Notes: a model not told the origin generated them from the letters alone. 64,000 nucleotides of DNA from Huaxiibacter chinensis (GCF_022171985.1 NZ_JAJVHF010000001.1:124001-188000); one strand, 5' to 3'. Positions 1-9,003 are shown, counted from the stretch's first letter. A program made the numbers and translations.

Positions 1-1
1 T

Positions 2-1594
2 ATCGGTGCGGGACCGACGGGCATTTATACGTTTTTCTCACTTCTGAACCAGAAAACGCCGCTGTCAGTGGTGATTTATGAGCAGGCGGCTGAGGCTGGG
101 GTCGGTATGCCCTACAGCGATGAAGACAATTCGCGCATGATGCTGGCAAATATCGCCAGTATTGAAATACCCCCTATTTTCCAGACCTATCTCGACTGGT
201 TACGCGAACAGGATGAAGCCCACCTCGCGCGCTATGGCGTGGAGAAATCAACCCTTCACGATCGTCAGTTTTTGCCGCGCATTCTGCTTGGCGAGTACTA
301 CCGCGACCGTTTTCTGACCCTCGTTAAGCAGGCAAAAGCGCAGGGTTTCGACGTCAGGGTGCATGAATCTTGTCAGGTTACCGACATTGAGGCCACGCCC
401 GACGGCGTCAGACTGTGGACGGAGGGTACGCCGGTAGCGGAAAACTTCGATCTGGCCATCCTGGCCACGGGCCACGTCTGGCCTGAGGAGGCGTCCACGC
501 CTCGCTCATTTTTCCCCAGCCCCTGGTCGGGATTAATGGAGGCGAAAATCCCGCCCTGCCGTGTCGGTATCATGGGCACGTCTCTGAGCGGCCTGGATGC
601 GGCGATGGCGGTGGTCATCCAGCACGGTCGCTTTCAGGAAGCGGACGACGGACATATTCAGTTCAATCTGGACGAAGGCAGCGAGGCACTCAACATTGTC
701 CTGATGTCCCGTTCCGGTATTCTGCCTGAAGCGGATTTTTACTGCCCACTTCCCTATGAACCCTTAACCATTGTCACCGGGCAGGCTATCGCTTCGGCGA
801 TCGAGAAAGGTTCAGAAGGCCTGCTCGACCGCGTATTCCAGCTGATGGTGCAGGAGCTTGAACGGGCCGATCCTCAATGGTGCCAGGCCATCAAATTAAC
901 GACCCTTGATGCCGATAGCCTGCGCGATGCCTGGTTTGCCGACCGGTTGCAACACGGTCCGTTTAACTGGGCCATTTCCAATCTGAATGAAGTCGAGAGA
1001 AATAAACGCGATAAACGCACGGTGCCGTGGCGTTATACAGTTTTGCGGTTGCATGAAGCTGTACAGGACATCGTTCCCCATCTTAATGAGCAGGACCGGG
1101 AGCGCTTTAATCGTGGCCTTGCGCGGATTTTTATCGATAACTATGCCGCCATCCCGTCGCAGTCTATCCGCCGTTTACTGGCGCTGCGGGAAGCCGGCAT
1201 TATCAGCATCCTGACGCTGGGTGATGACTATGAGATGGAGGTTCAGGCTGATAAGACGGTCATTGTCGCGCAGGGACAACGTGAAACGTTTGATCTGTTT
1301 ATCGATGCTCGCGGGCAACAGGCGCTCAAAACGAAGGATCTTCCCTTCCCCACGTTGCGTAAGCAACTGCAGGCAGCCGGTGATGATATCCCCGACGTGG
1401 GCGATGATTACACGCTGCTTCAACCTGATGAACTGCGTGGGCAGATTGCCTTTGGTGCGCTGCCCTGGCTGATGCACGATCGGCCCTTTATTCAGGGTCT
1501 GGTCGTTTGCGCAGAGATGGGCGAGGCCATTGCGAAAGCCTGCTCACAGCCTGCGTCGAAAGCCCGCAGACGGCTTCCGTCTATAGCAGACTGA
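2..1594 (+). CDS. ydhS: FAD/NAD(P)-binding oxidoreductase YdhS, 5'-truncated by window edge
   Basis: The open frame runs in from base 2 with no stop. Its first visible residues, IGAGPTGIY, are the GxGxxG dinucleotide-binding turn that sits at the very N-terminus of FAD/NAD(P)-binding proteins, so only a few codons are missing. A GTG at 68 lies after this motif and is not the true start. About 531 residues are visible, against 534 recalled for E. coli YdhS, which also lies on the fumD-pykF side of the chromosome. A second Rossmann-like motif (GIMGTSLSGLDAA, about 60 codons upstream of mid-gene) and ILATGH fit a two-nucleotide flavoprotein. Substrate unknown; no signal peptide can be judged. 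Confidence 0.75.
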   Translation: MGAGPTGIYTFFSLLNQKTPLSVVIYEQAAEAGVGMPYSDEDNSRMMLANIASIEIPPIFQTYLDWLREQDEAHLARYGVEKSTLHDRQFLPRILLGEYYRDRFLTLVKQAKAQGFDVRVHESCQVTDIEATPDGVRLWTEGTPVAENFDLAILATGHVWPEEASTPRSFFPSPWSGLMEAKIPPCRVGIMGTSLSGLDAAMAVVIQHGRFQEADDGHIQFNLDEGSEALNIVLMSRSGILPEADFYCPLPYEPLTIVTGQAIASAIEKGSEGLLDRVFQLMVQELERADPQWCQAIKLTTLDADSLRDAWFADRLQHGPFNWAISNLNEVERNKRDKRTVPWRYTVLRLHEAVQDIVPHLNEQDRERFNRGLARIFIDNYAAIPSQSIRRLLALREAGIISILTLGDDYEMEVQADKTVIVAQGQRETFDLFIDARGQQALKTKDLPFPTLRKQLQAAGDDIPDVGDDYTLLQPDELRGQIAFGALPWLMHDRPFIQGLVVCAEMGEAIAKACSQPASKARRRLPSIAD

Positions 1595-1604
1595 ACGAAA
1601 CAGA

Positions 1605-1636
1605 GCTTAAGGGCGGGATAACCCGCCCTTAACTTT
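1605..1636. terminator. bidirectional terminator between ydhS and carbonic anhydrase
   Basis: An 11-bp perfect stem (TTAAGGGCGGG at 1607-1617 with its complement at 1622-1632, loop ATAA) lies between two convergent genes. The A/T-rich ends would allow it to serve both strands. Confidence 0.75.
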
Positions 1637-1641
1637 ATGAC

Positions 1642-2277
1642 TTACTCGAAGTAAATGGACGGATTTTCAGAGAGGGAAACAAAGGTTTTGGTCTCTTTAT
1701 CCAGTGCCAGAATTTTGCCGCTTTCTATGTCATACACCCAACCATGCAGGCGCAGAGAGTTGTTGCGAAGACCTACCGCAACGGAGGGATGCGTCTTGAT
1801 GTTGCTGAGCTGCGCAAACACATTCTCCTGCACCATCGCATTCACTTTATCGACCGGGGTATCCCAGGTTTTTTTCTCTACTACCGCTTTCGCCGCGTCG
1901 GAATAACGCAACCAGTGAGAAACCGCAGGCATCGGATCGAGATTTGCATTGTCTGCAATGGCCTTCATCGCACCGCAGTTGGAGTGCCCACAAATCACAA
2001 TATCAGTGACGCCCAGCGCAACGACCGCATACTCAATCGTCGCGGATACGCCGCCTGGCTCCGGCCCGAACGGTGGCACGATATTGCCAGCATTACGAAT
2101 GACAAAGAGCTGTCCTGGCTCCTGTTGCGTGACTAATTCTGGAACCAGACGACTGTCAGAACAGGAAATGAAAAGCGCTTTGGGATTCTGGCTGGACGCT
2201 AAACTACGGAAGAGCTCTTTACGTTGTGGGAAAACTTCTTTTTGAAAGCTTAGAAAACCTTCAATGATATGTTGCAT
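1642..2277 (-). CDS. beta-class carbonic anhydrase
   Basis: Interconverts CO2 and bicarbonate in the cytoplasm. The 211-residue protein has the beta-class zinc site: Cys39, Asp41 and Arg43 in CSDSR, then His98 and Cys101 in CGHSNCGA. Length and motifs resemble CynT (219 aa) more than Can, but no cyanase or cyanate permease gene is nearby, so the cynT symbol is not assigned. It is the second leftward gene after the metallo-beta-lactamase-fold gene, 72 bases downstream, and could be cotranscribed with it. Family assignment is firm; the physiological role at this site is not known. Confidence 0.9.
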   Translation of the reverse strand: MQHIIEGFLSFQKEVFPQRKELFRSLASSQNPKALFISCSDSRLVPELVTQQEPGQLFVIRNAGNIVPPFGPEPGGVSATIEYAVVALGVTDIVICGHSNCGAMKAIADNANLDPMPAVSHWLRYSDAAKAVVEKKTWDTPVDKVNAMVQENVFAQLSNIKTHPSVAVGLRNNSLRLHGWVYDIESGKILALDKETKTFVSLSENPSIYFE

Positions 2278-2349
2278 AGCAATGTCTCTTTTTTCTGTAA
2301 TTGTTTAGGCATGATCGCGATCACGCTTTATGAGTTTAACTAGCGAACT

Positions 2350-3138
2350 TTACTTCAGACAAGCAATATATTTCTGGCCCGACCGCTTCACAATGTCACT
2401 GGCGTTCGCCTGGATATCCTGGCCTTCAAACGCGCCGTACAACCTGGCGAAGGCGACGTCGCGCAGACGATCGGTCATCTCAGCCACGGTTCTGCCAGGC
2501 AGGGGCAGCATATTCGGGTAACTCCACATAAAGGAGACCGCATCTTTACCCGGCGTGACCTGCAAAATATCCCCGGCCAGCAGGACACCCGGCCCCCGAT
2601 CCCAGTGCAGCACGGTGCCCCCCGCAAAATGACCGCCAAGCCGCAATAAGGTTACCGATGGCACAATCTCCAGCCTGTCGCCTTGCCAGAAATGCAGCGC
2701 CGGACTGTCGCGCATCACCCATTCGCGATCGCTGGCATGAAGATACACCGGGGCGTCAAAGGCCTCGGCCCAGTCCTGCATCGTTGTATAATAGTGCGGA
2801 TGCGATATCGCAATGGCGTGGATCCCCCCCAGCGCCGAGACCAGCGACCGGGTTGCAGGATCCAGATTTGCGATACAGTCCCATAAGATATTTCCCTGCG
2901 GCGTTCGCAGAAGCAGCGCGCGCTGGTTGATGGCAAACGCAGGCACCGTTTTAATACTGAGCAACTCCGGCTCCAGCTGCTGCCATTTGTTGGTGTGGGT
3001 CGCTTTCACCGTATCAAACCCCACCCATTTCTGCCCGGTCGCCGGGATATACTGGCGCTCATCCGCACAGATTTTACAGTGCGCAGGTTCACCCGCCCCG
3101 TCGTAAGACGTGCCGCAGGCGTGACATAACGTGATCAT
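2350..3138 (-). CDS. metallo-beta-lactamase-fold protein with N-terminal Cys4 zinc-ribbon-like segment
   Basis: A 262-residue cytoplasmic protein. Cys5, Cys8, Cys21 and Cys24 form a CxxC...CxxC pair resembling a zinc ribbon. The following domain has a metallo-beta-lactamase layout, but the first metal motif reads SHPHYY (His113, His115) and lacks the DH of HxHxDH. Later ligands look present: His170 in LGGHFAGG and Asp190 in LLAGDIL. One metal site may therefore be incomplete. The ATG at 3138 is the only sensible start. Downstream lies the carbonic anhydrase on the same strand. Substrate unknown; hydrolase activity is inferred from fold only. Confidence 0.7.
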   Translation of the reverse strand: MITLCHACGTSYDGAGEPAHCKICADERQYIPATGQKWVGFDTVKATHTNKWQQLEPELLSIKTVPAFAINQRALLLRTPQGNILWDCIANLDPATRSLVSALGGIHAIAISHPHYYTTMQDWAEAFDAPVYLHASDREWVMRDSPALHFWQGDRLEIVPSVTLLRLGGHFAGGTVLHWDRGPGVLLAGDILQVTPGKDAVSFMWSYPNMLPLPGRTVAEMTDRLRDVAFARLYGAFEGQDIQANASDIVKRSGQKYIACLK

Positions 3139-3200
3139 TGCGTCTCCTTTCAGTGGTGTCTGAAAGAGTATGGCAAGGATTATCCTTATGTGCGCTGGCG

Positions 3201-3229
3201 TGCATCCTCCATCCGTTTTGCCTTATAAT
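3201..3229 (+). promoter_or_regulatory. promoter for the 46-residue acidic protein gene
   Basis: A perfect TATAAT at 3224-3229 lies 37 bases before the ATG at 3266. The -35 position (TGCATC, 3201-3206) is poor at 17-bp spacing. Confidence 0.5.
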
Positions 3230-3265
3230 ATGACCTACAGCAAAACGATAGAGAGCAGGAAAATA

Positions 3266-3406
3266 ATGGAAATTGATCTCGATAATCTGGTGTTTAACGG
3301 TCTGGATGAAGCGGAAGAGCGAAATGCTGAGCGCCTGGACGATGCGGATAAAAAAGCCCAGGCGATGGTGGCTGACGACGATTGCGGCGACGCCTGTAAA
3401 ATCTAA
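3266..3406 (+). CDS. small acidic protein of unknown function, 46 residues
   Basis: Starts MEIDLDNLVF and ends DDDCGDACKI. About a third of residues are Asp or Glu, and the C-terminus carries a CxxxC pair. The ATG at 3266 is chosen because AGAGAGCAGGA lies just upstream, a perfect TATAAT sits 37 bases before it, and the longer in-frame extension (from 3170) would run through that promoter. Followed by a strong stem-loop. It lies divergent to the metallo-beta-lactamase-fold gene. I do not recognise a named family. The CxxxC could bind metal or be redox active, which is inference only. Confidence 0.6.
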   Translation: MEIDLDNLVFNGLDEAEERNAERLDDADKKAQAMVADDDCGDACKI

Positions 3407-3418
3407 TCAGTGACCTGG

Positions 3419-3444
3419 CCATACCGGACGTTCGTCCGGTATGG
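3419..3444. terminator. stem-loop between the small acidic gene and fumD
   Basis: An 11-bp perfect stem CCATACCGGAC with a 4-base loop separates the convergent small gene and fumD. There is no long T run on either side, so termination efficiency is uncertain. Confidence 0.55.
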
Positions 3445-3500
3445 CTAAATTAATGAACCCGTCCGGCACGTTTCACGGAAGCGGAAAACGGACGCTACGC

Positions 3501-3716
3501 TTACCCCTGGCCTGCCAGCGCTGTGACCACTGCCTGCATCGCCTGCGTCGTTAATTCACTGCGTTTTACCCGCTGATTTGCCAGTGACGTTCTCAGCACA
3601 CCCGCAATCACGATATGTTTTGGCTCCTGCCCTAAATCGCGCATCTCCAGTACGACCTTTCCTACGACACGACACATCTCCTGATAGAGCGCGTCATCTT
3701 TCGTCACATTGCCCAT
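3501..3716 (-). CDS. fumD: fumarase D
   Basis: The 71-residue protein MGNVTKDDALYQEMC... closely matches recalled E. coli FumD (YdhZ, 69 aa), including VVGKVVLEMRDLGQEPKHIV and GVLRT. The start is set at 3716: GGAG lies 8 bases upstream, and the product begins MGN as in E. coli; an in-frame extension to 3773 has no such support. E. coli FumD has been reported to have fumarase activity despite its small size. In E. coli it is next to pykF; here the metNIQ-like operon lies between them. Confidence 0.9.
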   Translation of the reverse strand: MGNVTKDDALYQEMCRVVGKVVLEMRDLGQEPKHIVIAGVLRTSLANQRVKRSELTTQAMQAVVTALAGQG

Positions 3717-3773
3717 CGCCATCACTCCATTGCAGTAAACAATCAGCTTAAAGGATTCATGGCTTCTATACAA

Positions 3774-3815
3774 AAAAACAAAAAAAGAAGCCCGGCGAAT
3801 GATCTCCGGGCTTCT
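3774..3815 (-). terminator. rho-independent terminator of the metNIQ-like operon
   Basis: On the minus strand a 10-bp stem AGAAGCCCGG...CCGGGCTTCT (3786-3815) runs directly into a T-rich tract. It follows the metQ-like stop by about 18 bases. Confidence 0.9.
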
Positions 3816-3832
3816 GACGTAAAATCAGTGAA

Positions 3833-4645
3833 TTAGTTATTTACGGGGATCACTGCGCCTTTATATTTGGTACGGATCCAGTCCTGAATCTCTTTCGAGT
3901 GCAGCACGCTCACCAGGGCGACAATATCCTTTTTCTTCTCATCGCCGCGATGCACGGTGATGATGTTGGCATACGGATTATTTTCACCGCTTTCAACGGC
4001 GATCGGGTCATGGACCGGATCCAGCCCCGCGTCGATGGCGTAGTTGGCGTTAATGACCACCGCGTCGCCCTCGTCGTTATTGTACATTTGCGGCAGTAAC
4101 GCAGCCTCTACGTTAGGGGTGAACTTCAGCTTTTTCGGGTTCTCCACGATATCGCTGATGCGCGCGGTCACTTTATCGATACCAGGCTTCAGCTTGATGA
4201 CACCCTCTTTTTCGAAGATAGAGAGAATACGCCCCTCTTCAGAAACCGCATCACGCATGATGACTTTGCCGCCCTCTGGCAGATCTTTCAGCGACTTGTA
4301 TTTTTTTGAATAAATGCCAATCGGTTCAATGTGAATCGCACCGGCGCTGACGAAATCGTAATCTTTCTCGCCTGCATGATCTTTCAGCACGCTGTTCAGA
4401 TAGGGAATATGCTGGAAGTAGTTGGCATCAATGTCGCGGCCCGCCAGCGCGGTGTTCGGCAGAATATAGTCCTGGAAGGGTTTGATCTCCAGATCGATAC
4501 CCTGCTTTGCCAGGATAGGCTTTGCCTGCTCCAGAATTTCGGCGTGCGGCGTGTTGGAAGCGCCCACGGTCAGGGTGTCAGCCCAGGAGGCGAAACTCAG
4601 GGCGCTCAGGGTGGCCGCGGCGATCAATGTCAGTGTTTTAGTCAT
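3833..4645 (-). CDS. MetQ/NlpA-family substrate-binding protein (second copy type)
   Basis: A 270-residue periplasmic binding protein of the MetQ/NlpA family (VGASNTPHAEILE, YFQHIPYL, AVVINANYA). The leader of about 22 residues ends ASWA-DTL, a signal peptidase I site, with no Cys, so unlike classical MetQ it is not a lipoprotein. It is the last gene of a leftward ATPase-permease-binding protein operon. Ligand is probably methionine or a related sulfur compound, inferred from family. The canonical metNIQ of enterics lies elsewhere, beside rcsF, so this is likely a paralogue. Confidence 0.85.
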   Translation of the reverse strand: MTKTLTLIAAATLSALSFASWADTLTVGASNTPHAEILEQAKPILAKQGIDLEIKPFQDYILPNTALAGRDIDANYFQHIPYLNSVLKDHAGEKDYDFVSAGAIHIEPIGIYSKKYKSLKDLPEGGKVIMRDAVSEEGRILSIFEKEGVIKLKPGIDKVTARISDIVENPKKLKFTPNVEAALLPQMYNNDEGDAVVINANYAIDAGLDPVHDPIAVESGENNPYANIITVHRGDEKKKDIVALVSVLHSKEIQDWIRTKYKGAVIPVNN

Positions 4646-4673
4646 GATGATGGTTCCTGTGTGTTATTAGTGT

Positions 4674-5342
4674 TTATCGTTTATCTAACAGTGAAGTAAT
4701 GACGTCGCCGCAGAACTGGATAATGAACACGATGATTAAAATGGTCACCGTAGCCACTAACGTGACGTCACCATGGTTACGCTGGAATCCTTCCAGATAA
4801 GCCAGATTCCCCAAACCACCGGCGCCAATGACCCCTGCCATGGCGCTGTAGCTGACCAGCGCTATCAGCGTCACCGTGATGCCTGAGACCAGTGCGGGTG
4901 AAGACTCAGGCAGTAACACTCTGAAGATGAGCGTGCTCAGGCGGGCGCCCATGGAGCGCGTGGCTTCGATAACCCCTTTATCCACTTCGCGCAGCGCAAT
5001 CTCAACCAGACGTGCGTAGAACGGCGCCGCGCCGACAATCAGCGCCGGCAGTGCGGCATTCGCGCCCAGAATGGTCCCCACCAGCGTTTTGGTGAAGGGA
5101 ATCAACAAAACAATCAGGATGATGAACGGAATCGAGCGGAAGACGTTCACCAGAATCGAAATGACGCTGTAGACCGTCCGGTTATGGAACAGGCCGCCAC
5201 GGGCGGTTAAAAAGAGCGCTAAGCCCAGCGCGATACCCAGAACAAAAGTGGCAATACCGGAGAGGGCCGTCATATAAAGCGTTTCGAGCGTGGCGGCCCA
5301 CAGCTGGTCCCCTTTGAGATGCGGGAAAAGATTCTCAAACAT
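4674..5342 (-). CDS. MetI-type ABC permease
   Basis: A 222-residue inner-membrane permease (E. coli MetI is 217). Several hydrophobic segments are visible and the coupling loop region EALREVDKGVIEATRSMGA-type is present near the middle. The start is taken as the ATG at 5342 (MFENLFPHL): it overlaps the ATPase stop in ATGTTTGA, a typical translational-coupling arrangement, whereas the upstream ATG at 5363 would extend into the ATPase gene without a site. Works with the neighbouring ATPase and binding protein. Confidence 0.87.
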   Translation of the reverse strand: MFENLFPHLKGDQLWAATLETLYMTALSGIATFVLGIALGLALFLTARGGLFHNRTVYSVISILVNVFRSIPFIILIVLLIPFTKTLVGTILGANAALPALIVGAAPFYARLVEIALREVDKGVIEATRSMGARLSTLIFRVLLPESSPALVSGITVTLIALVSYSAMAGVIGAGGLGNLAYLEGFQRNHGDVTLVATVTILIIVFIIQFCGDVITSLLDKR

Positions 5343-6357
5343 GTTTAATGACCTCGCCTTCAATATCGCTTTGCTGCAGATCCGCGAGGATATTGTTTAA
5401 TTGTTCATCTGTTGCCACGACCTGTAGCCATAGCTGACCAAACACACCGTGCGCGGTTTGCGTCATTTTTCCGTGTAAAATGTTAAACGGCAGGCCGTAA
5501 CGTAACGTCAGTTCCCCTACCACCGGTTTATGGGTGCTGTGACCGGTAAAGGTCAATTTAATCACCGTACCGGCGAGCTCGCTGGTCAACTCCGGGTTGA
5601 ATGCCTCTTCCTCGGCATACTGACTGACCTGTCGAATGAATTGCTGGGTGATGGGCTTTTGTGGATGGGTAAACACCTGCAGTACGTCACCCTCTTCCAC
5701 CACTTTGCCCTCTTCCATGACCGCCACACGATCGCAAATCTTGCGCACGACATGCATCTCATGGGTGATGAGCACGATGGTGAGATTAAAGCGGCGATTT
5801 ATATCCAGCAGTAAATCCAGAATTTGATCCGTGGTCTGCGGGTCGAGCGCCGACGTTGCTTCATCACACAACAGCACATCCGGGTTATTCGCCAGCGCGC
5901 GTGCAATACCTACGCGCTGCTTTTGCCCACCGCTCAGCTGTGATGGCCAGGCGTTTTCGCGCCCTTTTAATCCCACCAGCTCAATCAGTTCATCGACGCG
6001 GGCGGTGATTTTGGCTTTAGGAACGCCCGCAATCTGCATAGAAAAGGCAATGTTTTCTCTTACCGTGCGTGACCACAGCAGATTGAAATGCTGGAAAACC
6101 ATGCTGATTTTCAGCCGGGCCTGGCGCAGCGCCTCGCCTTTTGCCGAGGAGATATCCTGCCCATTCACCGTCACCTGGCCCTGTGTCGGTTTTTCAAGAC
6201 CGTTCAACAGGCGAATAAGCGTGCTTTTTCCCGCGCCGCTGTAGCCAATGATGCCGTAAATTTGCCCCTGTTCGACCGTCAGACTGACGTTATCAACGGC
6301 CGTCAGGCTGACGTTGCCGGTGTCGAAAATCTTCGAAATATTCCTGAGAACAATCAT
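5335..6357 (-). CDS. MetN-type ABC ATPase with C-terminal NIL domain
   Basis: A 340-residue ATPase (E. coli MetN is 343). Walker A GYSGAGKST at residues 38-46, signature LSGGQKQR, Walker B VLLCDEATSALD. The last 75 residues match the NIL (ferredoxin-like) domain that senses methionine in MetN. First gene of the leftward operon; the control region upstream holds a possible MetJ site at 6392-6407. The Met specificity is inferred from family and operon shape. Confidence 0.88.
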   Translation of the reverse strand: MIVLRNISKIFDTGNVSLTAVDNVSLTVEQGQIYGIIGYSGAGKSTLIRLLNGLEKPTQGQVTVNGQDISSAKGEALRQARLKISMVFQHFNLLWSRTVRENIAFSMQIAGVPKAKITARVDELIELVGLKGRENAWPSQLSGGQKQRVGIARALANNPDVLLCDEATSALDPQTTDQILDLLLDINRRFNLTIVLITHEMHVVRKICDRVAVMEEGKVVEEGDVLQVFTHPQKPITQQFIRQVSQYAEEEAFNPELTSELAGTVIKLTFTGHSTHKPVVGELTLRYGLPFNILHGKMTQTAHGVFGQLWLQVVATDEQLNNILADLQQSDIEGEVIKHV

Positions 6358-6391
6358 TCTTTTTCTGGATCCGTACCGCTTATAGCGGTTT

Positions 6392-6407
6392 AGAAGTATG
6401 GATGTCC
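6392..6407. promoter_or_regulatory. possible MetJ operator of the metNIQ-like operon
   Basis: Two adjacent 8-mers read AGAAGTAT and GGATGTCC, 6/8 and 5/8 against the met box AGACGTCT. A third 8-mer AGAGGTCT (6422-6429, 7/8) lies upstream but out of the 8-bp phase. A weak minus-strand promoter (TTTAAA, 17 bp, TACTAT) lies just upstream of the pair, so a repressor there would cover the start of transcription. Confidence 0.4.
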
Positions 6408-6429
6408 AAATGATAGTAATCAGAGGTCT

Positions 6430-6755
6430 TAATGTTTTAAATGAACAAAATCGTCTAGCTTATGACTTTAAAGAATAAGCATTTTGCTGGCCGGTCTTTT
6501 CACGGGTGAGACGCGGTGGGACATCCGCATTGCTAACGTGCGTTTCGGGTTGCGCAACGATGAGAGAATAAACCCGCAACGAGTGGGTTTAGCCTGCGCT
6601 CAAAGGACGTTCATCGTCGCCAGCGGCGTCAAAAACCACGCGGTTTGACTTAAAATCGCACAACCGGCTGAAGGTGGCGGTATTGAGCGTCTAAAGATGA
6701 CGACATCGCTTAACGCCTTGATAACAATATTATGTGTAAGTGCACAGATTATTTT
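6430..6755. other. intergenic stretch with no recognised feature
   Basis: About 325 bases between the metNIQ-like control region and the pykF regulatory region. It is more GC-rich than the flanks and holds no ORF with a credible ribosome site, no clear terminator and no recognisable RNA. It could be the remnant of a lost gene; nothing visible proves this. Confidence 0.4.
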
Positions 6756-6767
6756 TGAAACGCTGTT
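6756..6767 (+). promoter_or_regulatory. possible second Cra site upstream of pykF
   Basis: TGAAACGCTGTT fits the recalled Cra half-palindrome TGAAWCSNTHHW at 11 of 12 positions and lies upstream of the pykF promoter. Confidence 0.3.
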
Positions 6768-6796
6768 TTCATTTTCCTTTTGCGATGAATTCAGCG

Positions 6797-6802
6797 TATA
6801 AT
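6797..6802 (+). promoter_or_regulatory. pykF promoter -10 element
   Basis: A perfect TATAAT at 6797-6802; no good -35 hexamer is present at 16-18 bp, suggesting activator dependence or an extended leader. The leader to the pykF ATG would be about 230 bases. Confidence 0.5.
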
Positions 6803-6819
6803 GCGCACCAAATCCCTGG

Positions 6820-6831
6820 TGAATGGTTTCA
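6820..6831 (+). promoter_or_regulatory. Cra (FruR) operator of pykF
   Basis: TGAATGGTTTCA is a near-palindromic Cra-type site about 20 bases past the -10 box. pykF is a known Cra-repressed gene in E. coli, and this downstream position would block transcription. Confidence 0.65.
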
Positions 6832-7037
6832 GCGCTTGGAATACAGAAAACACCCTACATCTTCTCCTCTCTCCCGTTGGGCTGTCACTCAGGCACACTT
6901 TCTTCTGCACGCTCATTTGATGTCACCTATTCTTAGTGCGTGTCATTTAAAATTTCGCAACACAGGTTTGACTCTGCGGCAGTGCGCCCCCGGAGCGAGA
7001 TTCCCATATCCTTCCCAACTTAAAGACTAAGACTGTC

Positions 7038-8459
7038 ATGAAAAAGACGAAAATTGTTTGCACCATCGGCCCTAAAACCGAATCCGAAGAGATGTTGACC
7101 AAAATGCTGGACGCGGGCATGAACGTGATGCGTCTGAACTTCTCTCACGGTGATTATGCTGAACACGGTCAGCGCATCAAAAACTTGCGCAACGTGATGA
7201 GCAAGACCGGTAAAAAAGCCGCCATTCTGCTGGACACTAAAGGTCCTGAAATCCGCACCATCAAGCTGGAAGGCGGTAACGACGTTTCCCTGAAAGCGGG
7301 CCAGACCTTTACCTTCACTACCGACAAAACCGTTGTGGGTAACAATGAGATTGTTGCCGTCACCTATGAAGGCTTCACCAGCGATCTGTCCGTTGGCAAC
7401 ACTGTGCTTGTCGACGATGGTCTGATTGGTATGGAAGTCACGGCTATCGAAGGTAACAACGTTATCTGTAAAGTGCTGAACAACGGCGATCTGGGCGAAA
7501 ACAAAGGCGTTAACCTGCCAGGCGTTTCTATTGCCCTGCCAGCACTGGCTGAAAAAGACAAACAGGACCTGATCTTCGGTTGCGAACAAGGCGTAGACTT
7601 CGTTGCGGCATCCTTTATCCGTAAACGTTCTGATGTGGTTGAGATCCGTGAGCACCTGAAAGCGCACGGTGGCGAAAACATCCAGATCATTTCCAAAATT
7701 GAAAACCAGGAAGGCCTGAACAACTTCGACGAAATCCTCGAAGCGTCTGATGGCATCATGGTTGCACGTGGCGACCTGGGCGTTGAGATCCCGGTAGAAG
7801 AAGTGATCTTTGCGCAAAAGATGATGATCGAAAAATGCGTGCGTGCTCGTAAAGTGGTTATCACCGCAACGCAAATGCTCGACTCCATGATCAAAAACCC
7901 ACGTCCGACCCGCGCAGAAGCTGGCGACGTGGCGAACGCCATCCTCGACGGTACCGACGCAGTTATGCTGTCTGGCGAATCCGCAAAAGGGAAATATCCG
8001 CTGGAAGCCGTGACCATCATGGCGACGATTTGTGAGCGTACTGATCGCGTCATGACCAGCCGTCTGGACAACAACAACGACAGCCGCAAACTGCGCATCA
8101 CTGAAGCCGTTTGCCGTGGTGCTGTTGAAACCGCTGAGAAACTGGAAGCACCGCTGATCGTGGTTGCCACCCAGGGCGGCAAATCAGCGAAAGCCGTCCG
8201 TAAGTACTTCCCGAACGCGACCATTCTGGCGCTGACCACGAACGAAACCACCGCTCGCCAGCTGGTATTGAGCAAGGGTGTGGTACCACACCTGGTGAAA
8301 GAGATCGCCTCTACCGACGATTTCTACCGTCTGGGTAAAGAAGTGGCTCTGCAGCTGGTCGATCGCGGCCTGGCCCAGAAAGGTGACGTTGTGGTGATGG
8401 TGTCTGGTGCATTAGTCCCAAGCGGAACGACCAACACGGCTTCTGTTCACGTGCTGTAA
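7038..8459 (+). CDS. pykF: pyruvate kinase I
   Basis: Last step of glycolysis: phosphoenolpyruvate plus ADP to pyruvate plus ATP, cytoplasmic. The 473-residue protein (E. coli 470) starts [16 protein letters not shown] and has the signatures [39 protein letters not shown] and the TATQMLDSM active-site region, with a C-terminal allosteric domain. The ATG at 7038 follows a Cra-type site by about 200 bases. Codon choice is strongly biased, as expected for a highly expressed gene. A hairpin terminator follows. Confidence 0.98.
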   Translation: MKKTKIVCTIGPKTESEEMLTKMLDAGMNVMRLNFSHGDYAEHGQRIKNLRNVMSKTGKKAAILLDTKGPEIRTIKLEGGNDVSLKAGQTFTFTTDKTVVGNNEIVAVTYEGFTSDLSVGNTVLVDDGLIGMEVTAIEGNNVICKVLNNGDLGENKGVNLPGVSIALPALAEKDKQDLIFGCEQGVDFVAASFIRKRSDVVEIREHLKAHGGENIQIISKIENQEGLNNFDEILEASDGIMVARGDLGVEIPVEEVIFAQKMMIEKCVRARKVVITATQMLDSMIKNPRPTRAEAGDVANAILDGTDAVMLSGESAKGKYPLEAVTIMATICERTDRVMTSRLDNNNDSRKLRITEAVCRGAVETAEKLEAPLIVVATQGGKSAKAVRKYFPNATILALTTNETTARQLVLSKGVVPHLVKEIASTDDFYRLGKEVALQLVDRGLAQKGDVVVMVSGALVPSGTTNTASVHVL

Positions 8460-8487
8460 TCATTTTAAAACGAATTAGTTTTACGTA

Positions 8488-8512
8488 AGGCGCCCTGCGG
8501 GGCGCTTTTTTT
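8488..8512 (+). terminator. pykF terminator
   Basis: Stem GCGCCC/GGGCGC with loop TGCG followed by seven Ts. Confidence 0.9.
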
Positions 8513-8692
8513 ATGGGTGTCTTTTGACAAGTTTAATAAAAAGCAAATAGAGATTCTCTATTTAAGTCTGATTTATCTAAGATGAATCCGATGAAAAATC
8601 CCTTTTTTAACATAGCTTTTTCGAGAAAGTGTCGGATTCGTTGCTTCTTTGAGCGAACGATCAAAAATAGGTGTATTCCCATCAAAAAAATA

Positions 8693-8721
8693 TTCTCAAC
8701 ATAAAAAACTTTGTGTAATAC
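8693..8721 (+). promoter_or_regulatory. lpp promoter
   Basis: The stretch up to the ATG is nearly identical to the recalled E. coli lpp promoter and leader: TTCTCA (8693-8698), 17 bp, TAATAC (8716-8721), start expected at G8729 of GCTACATGG. The 200 bases upstream are very A/T-rich, fitting an UP-element-driven strong promoter. Confidence 0.85.
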
Positions 8722-8763
8722 TTGTAACGCTACATGGAGATTAACTCAATCTAGAGGGTATAA

Positions 8764-9003
<240 letters not shown>

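Noticed and set aside
1642-2277. Naming the carbonic anhydrase cynT
   Set aside because: No cynS, cynX or cynR nearby; family alone does not justify the symbol.
6740-7030. 96-codon frame upstream of pykF
   Set aside because: It covers the pykF promoter and Cra site and has no ribosome site.
7020-8275. Long antisense frames opposite pykF (284 and 303 codons)
   Set aside because: They mirror the strongly biased codon use of pykF, have no ribosome site, and resemble no protein.
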